NCBI RefSeq assembly: GCF_900112985.1
Contig: NZ_FONS01000001.1
Coordinates: 431,730-495,729, forward strand
Direction of reading: 5' to 3'
DNA from: Pedobacter antarcticus
Lineage (GTDB): Bacteria > Bacteroidota > Bacteroidia > Sphingobacteriales > Sphingobacteriaceae
DNA length: 64,000 nucleotides
Below the pieces are notes generated by a model, which was not told the origin of the DNA, did no database searches, and saw only the letters and a program-made list of their open reading frames with translations. Each line of letters begins with the position of its first letter. Position 1 is the first letter of the stretch. This document shows, piece by piece, positions 27,428 to 36,609 of this stretch. Position numbers and translations under genes: made by a program.

Positions 27428-30400
27428 TTAAAATGTCAGATTAACGCCCAAAATGAATGTTCTTGGCAATGGATAATTGGTGAAGTCTTCTCCTGGAACC
27501 AAGGCATTGCTCACCGCATTTCCTGAAATCGTATTCCTGCTGACTTCCGGATTCGATCCGCTGTATTTAGTGAATGTCGCCAGATTTTGCACGCTGGTAT
27601 AAATTCGTGCACCTTTAATGACTTTGGAAGAGGCCAGCAATTTTTCATTTATTTTATAGCCAAGTGTGATATTTTGTATGCGCATAAAACTTGCATCTTC
27701 AACCCAGGATGAATTGACATCTCTGTATATAACCCTGGCACCATTGGTTGTGGGGGTTATCCCGTCACCTGGATCTGCTTCAGATCTCCAGCGGTTTAAT
27801 ACTTTACGATCTACGTTGAAAATTCCATCGGTATTTAACAGGAACTGATTGGCTGTTTTGAGGATTTGCCCCCCTTGAGAACCGACCAGCAATATGTTCA
27901 GGTCAAATCCTTTGTAAGCAAAATTGTTGGTTAAACCCCAGATAAAGTTAGGTTGAGGCGAGCCGATCACATCAAAATCTTTTACAGCCTCTATAATCCC
28001 ATTACCATCGACATCTTTATATTTTATAGATCCAACAACTGAGGTTACATGCTTCGGCGAGTTATCCAGATCGGCCTGGTTTTTATAAATCCCCTCCAAA
28101 ACATAACCATAGAACTCTCCAACGGGGCGCCCTACCTGGGTAATATGCTGGTAGGAACCCTCACCGCTCCTTCCGCTGAAAATCGGGTCATTATTTTCAT
28201 TCAGCGCCAGTACCTTATTACGGTTAAAGGCTATATTCGCACTGGTATTCCATTTAAACTCACCCTGCAGGTTACTGGAAGTGATACCAAATTCGAAACC
28301 TTTGTTTTCGATCTCTCCAGAATTTATAATAGCATTAGAATAACCTGAAGAAAGGGGTATTTCGCTATTATAAAGCATCCCTTTAGTAATTCTGCGGTAA
28401 TAGTCGAGCGTAAAGTTGACACGATCTTTCAGTATCCCCATATCAATACCCAGGTCCAGCTGCGATGATTCTTCCCAGGTTAAATTTGGATTATTAAGTG
28501 ATGTAGGAACTCTGCCGCCTGCAAGGTTACCGCCAAAGGCATAGTTAGATGAGCCTATATTGGTGATATAGGTGTAATTACCAATATTATAATTCCCGGA
28601 TAAACCATAGGTTCCTCTCAGTTTCAAGTCACTGATCCAGCTGATGTTTTTCATGAAGTCTTCCTGTGAAACCCGCCAGGCAAGTGCCGCAGAAGGAAAT
28701 GTTCCGTACCGGTTATTTTGTCCAAAACGGGAGGATCCGTCTGTACGTACGGTGGCCGTAAAGAGGTATTTATCTTTGTAGGAGTAATTCAATCTGGCCA
28801 GATAGGAAATAATAGACCATTTCTGTACGTCCTCTCCAAAGGAACTTATAATTGACGCTGCATTAATAGTCTGGATTTTATCGTCGGGATAATTATCAGC
28901 AAACAAGCTTAAAGACTCCGCCCGCTCCTGCTGCGCACTATAACCTAGTACAGCATTTAACCGGTGATCTGTTCCAAATGATTTATCGTAGGTTAACAGT
29001 GCTTCTGAGAGCCAGTTGAAGCTATTTGATTTATTGGTTGATGAATTGGGTACTACTGGTGGCGGCGCATTAATACCACCCACAAAAGAAGGGTTAAATA
29101 CAAAAGAGGAGTTTTGAATGTAGTCTACGTTAAAGCTGTACCTCGCCTTCAGACCAGGCATAATCTCCAGCTCAGCAAATGCAGTTCCAAGTCCTCTGAA
29201 GCTCTTGCTTTTTGTACCCGCAAATTCCAATGAATTTAATGGATTAGGCCCGGCATACATATCTGGTGAAATAACATAAGGAGTACGGTTCCCATTCCCA
29301 TCGGTCAACGGAACAAGCGGGCTTAGCCAAAGGCTGCGGCTTAATACATCTACAAAGTCATTTTCAAAACTATTCAGTCTCTGTACGCTGTGTGTTGGTG
29401 CCAGGCTCAAACCGATTCTTAGTCTCTTACCGATCTTGCTTTCAGTGTTCATACGCACGGAGAGCCGCTCAAACCCGGTATATTTTAGTGTCCCATCCTG
29501 ATTGAGATAACCTAACGAGAAAGCATATTTAGAGTTTTCTGATCCGCCGCTAATACTTGCATCTATACTTTGCTGGGGAGCGGTATGCAGAATTTCATTA
29601 TACCAGTTTGTTCCTTCTCCGTATTGGGCGGGATTTCTAAATGCCTCTGGTATATCTGCATCAGTTGCTGTTAAACCTCTGAAAGCAAAATCGTCAATAA
29701 TCTTATCCTTTCTAAATTGCGCAAATTCAGTTGCGTTAAGCATCTGAGGTCTGCCTTTCTGAGGAACAGTCTGCACGCCCGTGTAAGCGCTGACATTTAC
29801 TGCAGGAGCTCCTCTGGTACCTTGCTTGGTTGTAATAACGATAACTCCATTGGAACCTCTGGACCCGTAGATAGCGGTAGAGGAAGCGTCTTTTAAGACT
29901 GTAATAGACTCTATATCGTTTGGATTGATCACGTTCAGTGGATTAGAGACCTGCCCGGATGTATTTGAAATTGGATATCCATCTACGACAAACAAAGGAT
30001 TGTCTCCTGCTCCTATGGATCCTGAACCTCGTATTTTGATGGAAGTTCCACCGCCGGGTGTTCCGGTAGTCGTACTGATTTGTACTCCTGGTATTTGTCC
30101 CTTTAATTTCTGGTCTACGGAACTTACAGGGATGTCTTTGATTTGTGCTGCAGATAATGTCGCTACCGCACCGGTTGCATCTTTTTTAGTTGTCGTTCCG
30201 TAACCGATTACAACAATTTCATCCAGCCGCTGATTATTGGGAACAAGTACTGCACTCAAAGCAGACTGTCCATTAACCTGCAGGCTAAGTTCATCATAGC
30301 CCACATAACTGAAGGTTAAAGTCGCTTCTTTATTCGTCTGCAAGACGTACTCTCCATTGGAATTAGAGGTGGTACCGGCATTGCTGCCTTTCACTTTGAT

Positions 30401-30556
30401 TGTTACGCCCGGTATCGGGCTGCCATCGTTTTTGTCGGTTACCTTTCCAGTAACCCGATGCTGTTGCGCAAATGCGGAATCTATATTGCCAAAGGCGAGT
30501 ATAGTTACACAGATCACAACAGAAATCCATTGGTGTAAATTTCTTTGGGTTGTCAT
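27428..30556 (-). CDS. SusC/RagA-family TonB-dependent transporter of the rhamnose locus
   Basis: Outer-membrane transporter of 1042 residues when started at the ATG at 30556 (MTTQRNLHQW). An upstream extension to 30625 is open, but its first 23 residues (rich in Arg and Gly) do not look like a signal sequence and would lie against the upstream terminator. Visible parts: signal peptide ending IDSAFAQ, carboxypeptidase-regulatory-like domain (VTGKVTDKNDGSPIPGVTI), TonB-box-like LDEIVVIGYG, plug with NPLFVVDGYP and NDIESITVLKDASSTAIYGSRG, and a barrel ending GVNLTF. There is no STN domain. It is the first gene of the operon SusC-SusD-GH78-GH106-GH78-like. Confidence 0.95.
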   Translation of the reverse strand: MTTQRNLHQWISVVICVTILAFGNIDSAFAQQHRVTGKVTDKNDGSPIPGVTIKVKGSNAGTTSNSNGEYVLQTNKEATLTFSYVGYDELSLQVNGQSALSAVLVPNNQRLDEIVVIGYGTTTKKDATGAVATLSAAQIKDIPVSSVDQKLKGQIPGVQISTTTGTPGGGTSIKIRGSGSIGAGDNPLFVVDGYPISNTSGQVSNPLNVINPNDIESITVLKDASSTAIYGSRGSNGVIVITTKQGTRGAPAVNVSAYTGVQTVPQKGRPQMLNATEFAQFRKDKIIDDFAFRGLTATDADIPEAFRNPAQYGEGTNWYNEILHTAPQQSIDASISGGSENSKYAFSLGYLNQDGTLKYTGFERLSVRMNTESKIGKRLRIGLSLAPTHSVQRLNSFENDFVDVLSRSLWLSPLVPLTDGNGNRTPYVISPDMYAGPNPLNSLEFAGTKSKSFRGLGTAFAELEIMPGLKARYSFNVDYIQNSSFVFNPSFVGGINAPPPVVPNSSTNKSNSFNWLSEALLTYDKSFGTDHRLNAVLGYSAQQERAESLSLFADNYPDDKIQTINAASIISSFGEDVQKWSIISYLARLNYSYKDKYLFTATVRTDGSSRFGQNNRYGTFPSAALAWRVSQEDFMKNISWISDLKLRGTYGLSGNYNIGNYTYITNIGSSNYAFGGNLAGGRVPTSLNNPNLTWEESSQLDLGIDMGILKDRVNFTLDYYRRITKGMLYNSEIPLSSGYSNAIINSGEIENKGFEFGITSSNLQGEFKWNTSANIAFNRNKVLALNENNDPIFSGRSGEGSYQHITQVGRPVGEFYGYVLEGIYKNQADLDNSPKHVTSVVGSIKYKDVDGNGIIEAVKDFDVIGSPQPNFIWGLTNNFAYKGFDLNILLVGSQGGQILKTANQFLLNTDGIFNVDRKVLNRWRSEADPGDGITPTTNGARVIYRDVNSSWVEDASFMRIQNITLGYKINEKLLASSKVIKGARIYTSVQNLATFTKYSGSNPEVSRNTISGNAVSNALVPGEDFTNYPLPRTFILGVNLTF

Positions 30557-30607
30557 ATCAGAATATATTTGGTTACCTAAAAATAGAGCAACCCTCCTGC
30601 TGCGGCA

Positions 30608-30623
30608 ACCTGCTCCATCCTGC
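30608..30623. promoter_or_regulatory. Direct repeat ACCTGC-N4-TCCTGC upstream of susC
   Basis: ACCTGC (30608-30613) and TCCTGC (30618-30623) differ only in their first base and are 10 bp apart, about 60 bp before the susC start. The CTGC core and period match the repeats upstream of rhaT (16858) and the GH78 gene (33451). It is a candidate operator for a rhamnose-responsive regulator. Confidence 0.35.
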
Positions 30624-30644
30624 AAAAAGGATATAAAAACAAAA

Positions 30645-30678
30645 AAAGGGAGTGCTGTAAAAAACAGGCACTCCCTTT
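30645..30678 (-). terminator. Rho-independent terminator of the 890-residue GH78 gene
   Basis: An 11-bp perfect stem (AAAGGGAGTGC with GCACTCCCTTT) around a 12-nt A-rich loop, 26 bp after the GH78 stop codon. On the minus strand the stem runs into a T-rich tract (TTTT-G-TTTTT). It separates this GH78 gene from the following SusC operon, which must therefore have its own promoter. Confidence 0.85.
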
Positions 30679-30704
30679 CGAGTCTTTTGTGGTTCCGTTA
30701 CCGG

Positions 30705-33377
30705 TTATCTGATTTCGAACTGATACTCACCAGCTTCAATCTCGAACTGAGCTGGCAACTTCTTTTTACCCAACCAGGCAGACTGACCAGCTTTAAGTGG
30801 GAAATAGACTGTTGCCGAAGAATTTGCAGGCACAGTTACCTGGTAAGAAACCTGCTTACCTTTTTTCTTCCAGGACGAACGGATTAATCCCTGCGGACCG
30901 TTATGGCTCGCCTCGAACTCGGCCAGATTGCCAGAGAAGTGCGGCATTAACCGGATATGTTTAAATCCAGGTGCTTTTTCATCCGGCATAATTCCACCCA
31001 ATCCCTTAAAGAACCAACCACCAATTTCGCCAAACATCATGTGATTTAAGGAAATATCACGCTCTGCCTGTATATTCCAGTTTTCATAAAGTGTAGTGGC
31101 ACCATTAGCAATCCACCAGCCCCATGACGGATAGGTATCCTGCACGGCAAGCTGATAAGCAATCTCGGACTGTCCGTTTTCGCTCAATGCATTTAAAATA
31201 GCCTTTGCACCCAGCACGCCTACGTCAAGGTGCATATGGTCTGCTTTCACTCTTTCAGCTAATTTCTCTGCTACCGAGGCTTTTAACTCTTCAGGAACAA
31301 TGCCCCAGAAAAGGGCAACACTGAGTTCTGTTTGCAATCCGGTTCCGTAAATACCTTTTTCAGCATGAAAATATTTATCATTTATAGCCTTTTTAATTTT
31401 TTCCGCCAATGCTGTATATTCCTGATAATCGCTATCATACCCGAACAGCTTAGCTGCTTTTGCCAAAATCACAGCGTCTGCATAATAATAGACCGACGAG
31501 GTATACTCGAGTGGAGATTCAGATTTCACAGGTACCCAGTCTCCACGTCCCCATGTGGTTAATCCATTGGGGCTAATCTGTGTGACGTAGTTCACATAAG
31601 ATTTTATATTCGGATAAACGTTATGCAGTAACCTGGAATCACCATAGAACATATAAATGTTCCATGGAATAATTGCAATTGTGCTTGTCCAATCTGTACC
31701 GTTTGCTGTTCCATAACCCCAACCGCCAGTTGGTATGATATCGGGTAAAACACCGTTCGGCTGTTGCTCATCCTGATGATCTGCAAGCCATTTTTCATAG
31801 ACAGTAATCCCATCAAAATTGTATAGTCCTGTCTCAATCGCAAAATGCCCGTCTCCTGTCCACCCGTTTTTCTCTCTTTGAGGACAGTCTGTCGGATAAC
31901 CGAAAAGATTAGATAAATAGGAGTTATTGGTGGCCCACCATAATTTATTTATCATTTCACTCGAACTTTTCACCTCTCCGGTTACCGGTACATCGCTATG
32001 CATAAAATGCCCGATAATACTCTTTTGATCCAGCTGAACAGGTTTATTACTGGTTACTTCAACATACTGAAATCCTTTGTAATTAAACTTAGCCATGAAT
32101 TCTTCTTCGCCTTCACCACTTAAGGTAAATATATCAGTTTGAAAGGGATCATTGCTGGATACCGGTTTGTAATACACGTCTATGTTAGATAAATCCAGCC
32201 GTCCGTTTGGTTTAAGACGTTCTCCATGTGCAATACTTAATCGTGTTCCGCGTTCTCCCCTCACTTTAATCTGACTCACGCCAGCGATATTTCTTCCCAG
32301 ATCAAACAGGTAGGTCGTATCGTTGATCTTCTTAATGCTTTTCGCCGGAATAGTTTCTACATTTCTAATGGGATGCATAGCCTGGCTAACCACATTTCTT
32401 GAAGGAGCAGCACGCAAAGAAGATCCTTTCCACTTACTGTCATCGAATCCAGCAGTATTCCATCCTTTCTGTTCCAGCCTGGCATCATAATGTTCAGCTG
32501 TATAAATACTGTTAAAAACAATAGGACTGTCATGTGTTTTCCAGCTTTGATCTGTATAAACAACTTCTGTCGTACCATCCGTATAGGTAATGCGAAGATC
32601 CAGGCAGAATGTTGGTCTGTTACGCCATGGCGCCTTATCAAAATTCCAGACTGCAAGAGACTGATGGTTATACCATCCGTTACCCAGCAACACACCTATC
32701 GCATTATCTCCGTTCTTTACCTGCGGGGTAACGTCATAACTCACGTATAAATTTCTGCGGTCAAAGCGAGTATACATGGGGTCAAGACGGTGATTTCCAA
32801 CTTTCTTTCCATTCAGATACAATTCATAAAGCCCACCGGCAGCGATATACGCCCTGGCAGATTTTACAGTCTTTCCCGCATTAAAAGATTTGCGGAAATA
32901 GGGTGCTGGTAATTTATTGATATCACCGCGGTCACTAATCCAATTGCCTTGCCAGTTCTTCATATCCACCATTCCGGTTTCAAAACTGGACACCACGGGT
33001 GCTGCTTGTTTTCCGTCTTTATCCCAAATCGTTACGCGCCAGAAATATTTAGTAAATGCTTCCAGTGGTTTACCATTATAAGAGACGAGGTTGTCTGCGG
33101 AGGTTTTCCTCCCTGAATCCCAAACCTCTGCTCTGTTGGATGTACCGGAAAATACAGAATCGGTACTAATCTGAATCTGATAGGCAGTTTGTTTTGCCCC
33201 CTGCCTGCTGTCTTTTAATTTCCACATTAAGCGTGGGTATTTTGCATCTATACCCAGAGGTGTTTCCAGGTATTCGCATCTCAACTGAACCGGCCGAAGA
33301 ATTGACTGGGCCGATAGTGTTGGCAAAGAAAATAATGAAGTCAGGAAAACAGACAACAAGAAGATTTTGGTTTTCAT
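30705..33377 (-). CDS. GH78-family alpha-L-rhamnosidase (monocistronic)
   Basis: A secreted 890-residue enzyme with a signal peptide at about 1-23 (PTLSAQ). Domain order as in other long GH78 enzymes: Fn3-like N-terminal domain (about 28-135), beta domain (about 160-330), concanavalin-like domain (about 340-460), (alpha/alpha)6 catalytic domain (about 465-800) and C-terminal beta domain. The active-site motif DCPQREKNGWTGD gives D497, E502 and D509, the same spacing as D567/E572/D579 of Bacillus sp. GL1 RhaB. A strong terminator follows and its own promoter candidate lies upstream, so it is probably its own transcription unit, placed at the head of the rhamnose locus. Its motif differs from that of the 922-residue GH78 protein, suggesting a different linkage preference. 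Confidence 0.94.
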   Translation of the reverse strand: MKTKIFLLSVFLTSLFSLPTLSAQSILRPVQLRCEYLETPLGIDAKYPRLMWKLKDSRQGAKQTAYQIQISTDSVFSGTSNRAEVWDSGRKTSADNLVSYNGKPLEAFTKYFWRVTIWDKDGKQAAPVVSSFETGMVDMKNWQGNWISDRGDINKLPAPYFRKSFNAGKTVKSARAYIAAGGLYELYLNGKKVGNHRLDPMYTRFDRRNLYVSYDVTPQVKNGDNAIGVLLGNGWYNHQSLAVWNFDKAPWRNRPTFCLDLRITYTDGTTEVVYTDQSWKTHDSPIVFNSIYTAEHYDARLEQKGWNTAGFDDSKWKGSSLRAAPSRNVVSQAMHPIRNVETIPAKSIKKINDTTYLFDLGRNIAGVSQIKVRGERGTRLSIAHGERLKPNGRLDLSNIDVYYKPVSSNDPFQTDIFTLSGEGEEEFMAKFNYKGFQYVEVTSNKPVQLDQKSIIGHFMHSDVPVTGEVKSSSEMINKLWWATNNSYLSNLFGYPTDCPQREKNGWTGDGHFAIETGLYNFDGITVYEKWLADHQDEQQPNGVLPDIIPTGGWGYGTANGTDWTSTIAIIPWNIYMFYGDSRLLHNVYPNIKSYVNYVTQISPNGLTTWGRGDWVPVKSESPLEYTSSVYYYADAVILAKAAKLFGYDSDYQEYTALAEKIKKAINDKYFHAEKGIYGTGLQTELSVALFWGIVPEELKASVAEKLAERVKADHMHLDVGVLGAKAILNALSENGQSEIAYQLAVQDTYPSWGWWIANGATTLYENWNIQAERDISLNHMMFGEIGGWFFKGLGGIMPDEKAPGFKHIRLMPHFSGNLAEFEASHNGPQGLIRSSWKKKGKQVSYQVTVPANSSATVYFPLKAGQSAWLGKKKLPAQFEIEAGEYQFEIR

Positions 33378-33421
33378 ATGGATTTTTGTATTTGGCTACT
33401 CTTTTATTCAGAACTAATCTG

Positions 33422-33451
33422 CAAAATAACATTTACCCCCTTACATTGCAA
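33422..33451 (-). promoter_or_regulatory. Candidate promoter of the 890-residue GH78 gene
   Basis: On the minus strand TTATTTTG (33429-33422) has one mismatch to TAnnTTTG, and TTGC (33451-33448) lies 18 bp upstream as a possible -33 element. The leader would be about 40 nt. The direct repeat at 33451-33466 abuts the -33 element, which would suit an activator site. Confidence 0.33.
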
Positions 33452-33466
33452 CCTGTGCTGTCCTGT
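33451..33466. promoter_or_regulatory. Direct repeat ACCTGT-N4-TCCTGT upstream of GH78
   Basis: ACCTGT (33451-33456) and TCCTGT (33461-33466) are 10 bp apart, about 75-90 bp before the GH78 start. The arrangement is the same as at 30608-30623 and 16858-16873. Candidate shared operator of the rhamnose regulon. Confidence 0.35.
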
Positions 33467-33506
33467 CGGAATAACCGGATGAGCGCATCTCCCTGCATAA
33501 AAAAAC

Positions 33507-33535
33507 CCGGTACAGGCTTTAATTACCTGTACCGG
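33507..33535 (-). terminator. Rho-independent terminator after the tldD-like gene
   Basis: A 10-bp perfect GC-rich stem (CCGGTACAGG with CCTGTACCGG) around a 9-nt loop, 27 bp after the stop codon of the tldD-like gene. On the minus strand it is followed by one G and then seven T. It marks the end of the TldD/E transcript. Confidence 0.85.
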
Positions 33536-33562
33536 ATCGTTATTTAAACAAGGAAGATGGCT

Positions 33563-35203
33563 TTAGCCTAATTGTCTTCCGGTATTGATAACATTTACCC
33601 CGTTAAAACGGGAGGTTGGGCAACCATGAGAAACGGCACTGGCTTGTCCTGGCTGGCCTTTACCATCTGAGAATGTACCGCCAAGCCTATAGTCTTCCTG
33701 TCCACACAGCTGTGTACAGGAATTCCAGAACTCCTGGGTATTGGACTGATAAGATGCATCTTTAAGCATTCCAACAATCTTACCTTCCTTGATTTCATAA
33801 GCCAACTGTCCGCTGAACTGGAAGTTGTAACGCTGCTGATCTATGGAATATGAATTTCTGCCAAACATATAAATGCCTTTTTCTACATTCTTAACCATCT
33901 CCGCCGCACTTAAAGGCGCTTTCCCAGGTGCCAGGGAAACGTTTGGCATACGCTGAAATTGGATGCTATCCCAGCTATCTGCATAACAACAAGCTTGGGA
34001 AGCCTTTAAACCCAGAATATGCGCCTGGTCACGGATGGTCTGGTAATTGACAAGGATGCCGTCTTTGATAATATCCCATTTACCGCATTTCACACCTTCG
34101 TCATCATACCCTACCGCGCCAAGTGAGCCTTGTTCTGTTTTATCAGCTATAACATTTACTTGTTTACTACCAAAGTTGAACTTCTTGCTCTCCCATTTAT
34201 CGAGTGTCAGGAAGCTTGTGCCTGCAAAATTCGCTTCGTAACCTAAAACGCGGTCAAGTTCTGTCGGGTGTCCCACAGATTCATGGATAGTCAGAAATAA
34301 GTGGGTCGGGTCTAATACCAGGTCGTATTTACCTGGCTGTACTGGTTTTGCTTTAAGCTTTTCTTCTACATGTACTGTAGCCTCTGTAACGTCTTCCAGC
34401 ATATCGTAACGCTTTTTGTACATGGTTACCGGGCCGCCTTTGATCTTCTCGCTGTCTTTCGGCGTAAGATATTCAAATCCCATTCCCATTGGTGAGCTCA
34501 TCGCAGTCCTGGTCTCAAATTTACCACCTGCTGAATCAATTTTAGTAACGGTGAAAGTTGGCCACAGGCGATGGATATCCTGGTCGATATAAGAACCGTC
34601 TGTTGACGCGAAATACTTTTGTTCATTGACCATAAACAAATTGGAGTTTACATACTTTGCTCCGCCTTTCAGGGCTTCACTGTTTACATTAAGTAACAGA
34701 TCTACCTTTTCTTTAATCGGTACTTCAAACGCATTAACTTCAAAAGGTGTTTTCCAGCTTACTTCTCCAAAACCCTGCTGTGGGGCAAGTTGGACAGGTT
34801 CCGTTAGCAACTTGGAGTTACCTTTCGCAATCGCCACTGCTGATGCAGCTGCTGCTGCAATACTGTCATCACTCAGATTATCTGTTGCTGCAAAACCCCA
34901 GCTTCCGTTTGCGATTACACGTACACCTAATCCATAGGACTCGGTATTCGCAATATTCTGTACTTGTTTTTCACGTGTCGCAACTACCTGATTGAGATAA
35001 CGGCCGATTCTTACATCAGCATACGTCGCTCCTTTACTCTTAGCGGAATTCAATGCTACATCGGCCATGCGTTTTTTTAATTTCACATCCACCGGAGTTA
35101 GTGCTTCTTCAATGCTGATCGCTCTTCCAAAAACAGGAACGCTTTCCAGCATCGATGCACCCAGGCCAAGGCCGGTCATATATAGAAAATCTCTTCTTCT
35201 CAT
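33563..35203 (-). CDS. TldD-family metallopeptidase with Tat-like signal (copy 1)
   Basis: A 546-residue TldD/PmbA-family putative zinc protease. The N-terminus MRRRDFLYMTGLGLGASML resembles a twin-arginine signal (RRxFL plus a hydrophobic stretch), unlike cytoplasmic E. coli TldD. The TldD metal motif HExxxH is present as H307-E308-x3-H312 (IHESVGHPTELD), followed by GYEANFAGTSFLT. A cysteine-containing C-terminal region (SCTQLCGQEDYRLGG) may supply the third metal ligand. TldD normally pairs with TldE and digests small unfolded or modified peptides. It is the last gene of a tldD-tldE-tldD set, 87 bp after tldE, and is very similar to copy 2 over its whole length. The native substrate is unknown. 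Confidence 0.9.
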   Translation of the reverse strand: MRRRDFLYMTGLGLGASMLESVPVFGRAISIEEALTPVDVKLKKRMADVALNSAKSKGATYADVRIGRYLNQVVATREKQVQNIANTESYGLGVRVIANGSWGFAATDNLSDDSIAAAAASAVAIAKGNSKLLTEPVQLAPQQGFGEVSWKTPFEVNAFEVPIKEKVDLLLNVNSEALKGGAKYVNSNLFMVNEQKYFASTDGSYIDQDIHRLWPTFTVTKIDSAGGKFETRTAMSSPMGMGFEYLTPKDSEKIKGGPVTMYKKRYDMLEDVTEATVHVEEKLKAKPVQPGKYDLVLDPTHLFLTIHESVGHPTELDRVLGYEANFAGTSFLTLDKWESKKFNFGSKQVNVIADKTEQGSLGAVGYDDEGVKCGKWDIIKDGILVNYQTIRDQAHILGLKASQACCYADSWDSIQFQRMPNVSLAPGKAPLSAAEMVKNVEKGIYMFGRNSYSIDQQRYNFQFSGQLAYEIKEGKIVGMLKDASYQSNTQEFWNSCTQLCGQEDYRLGGTFSDGKGQPGQASAVSHGCPTSRFNGVNVINTGRQLG

Positions 35204-35290
35204 GTGCTTGTTCTTTTTTTCAACCAGCCGGCCGTATCACAAAAGCGATAGCTCTGTCTATACAGCTGGCCGGTTATAAGAAAATTATTT

Positions 35291-36607
35291 TTAAATAGCG
35301 TCAGATAACGAAGTGAACGTGAAGTCCCTTATTTTCATCGGAGGTATCATTCCATTTCCGGTACGTACTGGTTTTCCGAGAGCTTCAACGTTATTCAGCA
35401 TGATAACCGGACTTTCATTAAATCTAAAGTTCTTGACAGGGAATTTAATCTCTCCGTTTTCGATATAAAAAGTACCATCACGTGTAAGACCTGTCAAAAG
35501 TAAAGTCTGTGGATCTACGGAGCGGATATACCAGAAACGTGTTACCAGAATACCCTTTTCTGTACTTTTGATCAACTCTTCTAATGATTGAGTCCCACCT
35601 TCCATAACTATACTGCGATTGAATGGTAAAGGTTTTACGCCTTTTTGCTCTGCCCAGTAACGGGAGTAAGACAGGTTTTTAACCACCCCATTCTCTATCC
35701 ACTGTGTTTTATTTATTGGAACACCATCATTATTCCAGGCAGCTGTAGGTACATCCGGATTCATTGGATCTGAATATATATTTACGTTTTCTGAGAAAAG
35801 CTGCTCACCGATACGCGTACCACCGCCTTTTTTACTCATAAAACTGCGCCCTTCGTCTGCGCTTCTGGCATCGAAACCACGGAACATATTACCTAGCATA
35901 TCACTGGCTGCAAGCGGCTCAAGGATTACTGTATATTTACCTGGCTCTATTGCTTTTGCCCCAGCAGAACCAGTTGCTTTAGATGCAGCAATCTTGCTTA
36001 GCGCAAGTGTATCCATTTTATCGAGGTCATTAAAACGTTGCTCAATATAACCGGAACCTGTACCTTCCTGATTTCTAACCGTTACAGAAAAAGAAATATC
36101 AGTAGATTTATTATAGGCAAACAGGTTCTTAGAGTTCATAATGGCATTGAACCAGGTGGAGTTTTCCAGGAAACCTGCTGCTTCAAGTTTTGCAGCTTTA
36201 GAAACCTGCAAACTTTTACCTACCATCTCTGCTCTGCTGTCTGGAGTGATCGCTGCTGTTTTAGCATTAAATGTCGGTGCATCGGCATACTGCTGAGGGC
36301 CGAGCAATGGCATAAATTCCGGATTCTCCGGAGCTAGCTTCGCTAATTCTTCAGAACGCGCAACAACTTTCTTCAGAGATTCATCATCAAATTCATTGAT
36401 GGTGGCCATACCTGTTTTTTTACCAAAAGTTGAACTTACAGCCAAACTCATTTTACTAATTTGTCCAGCCGTAGAAACTGCATTCCTTGCATAACGGATA
36501 TTTCCTCCGTCAGAACCATTTAAACTCAATTCACACGAGTCAGCTTTAGAAAAGCTGAGTACTTTTTTCAGAATAGCCTGAGCTTCTTCTTTACTTAATA
36601 TTGCCAT
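35291..36607 (-). CDS. TldE/PmbA-family protein
   Basis: A 438-residue TldD/PmbA-family protein without the HExxxH motif, as expected of the TldE/PmbA subunit. It contains the family glycine-rich core (ARSADEGRSFMSKKGGGTRIGEQLFSE, in two parts) and the C-terminal beta domain (LLLTGLTRDGTFYIENGEIKFPVKNFRF). The N-terminus (MAILSKEEAQAILKKVL) has no signal peptide, although both neighbouring TldD-like proteins appear to have one. It starts 2 bp after the stop of TldD copy 2, so those two are translationally close. It probably forms a heterodimer with one or both TldD proteins. Confidence 0.9.
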   Translation of the reverse strand: MAILSKEEAQAILKKVLSFSKADSCELSLNGSDGGNIRYARNAVSTAGQISKMSLAVSSTFGKKTGMATINEFDDESLKKVVARSEELAKLAPENPEFMPLLGPQQYADAPTFNAKTAAITPDSRAEMVGKSLQVSKAAKLEAAGFLENSTWFNAIMNSKNLFAYNKSTDISFSVTVRNQEGTGSGYIEQRFNDLDKMDTLALSKIAASKATGSAGAKAIEPGKYTVILEPLAASDMLGNMFRGFDARSADEGRSFMSKKGGGTRIGEQLFSENVNIYSDPMNPDVPTAAWNNDGVPINKTQWIENGVVKNLSYSRYWAEQKGVKPLPFNRSIVMEGGTQSLEELIKSTEKGILVTRFWYIRSVDPQTLLLTGLTRDGTFYIENGEIKFPVKNFRFNESPVIMLNNVEALGKPVRTGNGMIPPMKIRDFTFTSLSDAI

Positions 36608-36609
36608 AA

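Noticed and set aside
30557..30625. N-terminal extension of the rhamnose-locus SusC to 30625
   Set aside because: The extra 23 residues do not form a signal peptide and would start close to the upstream terminator; the ATG at 30556 gives a normal signal sequence.
30357..30887. A 176-codon plus-strand open frame spanning the susC start and the GH78 end
   Set aside because: It runs through the terminator at 30645-30678 and is antisense to two well-supported genes.
35204..35290. CCGGCC/GGCCGG inverted repeat between tldE and tldD copy 1 as a terminator
   Set aside because: The arms are separated by about 40 nt and no T-tract follows on the minus strand; too weak to call.
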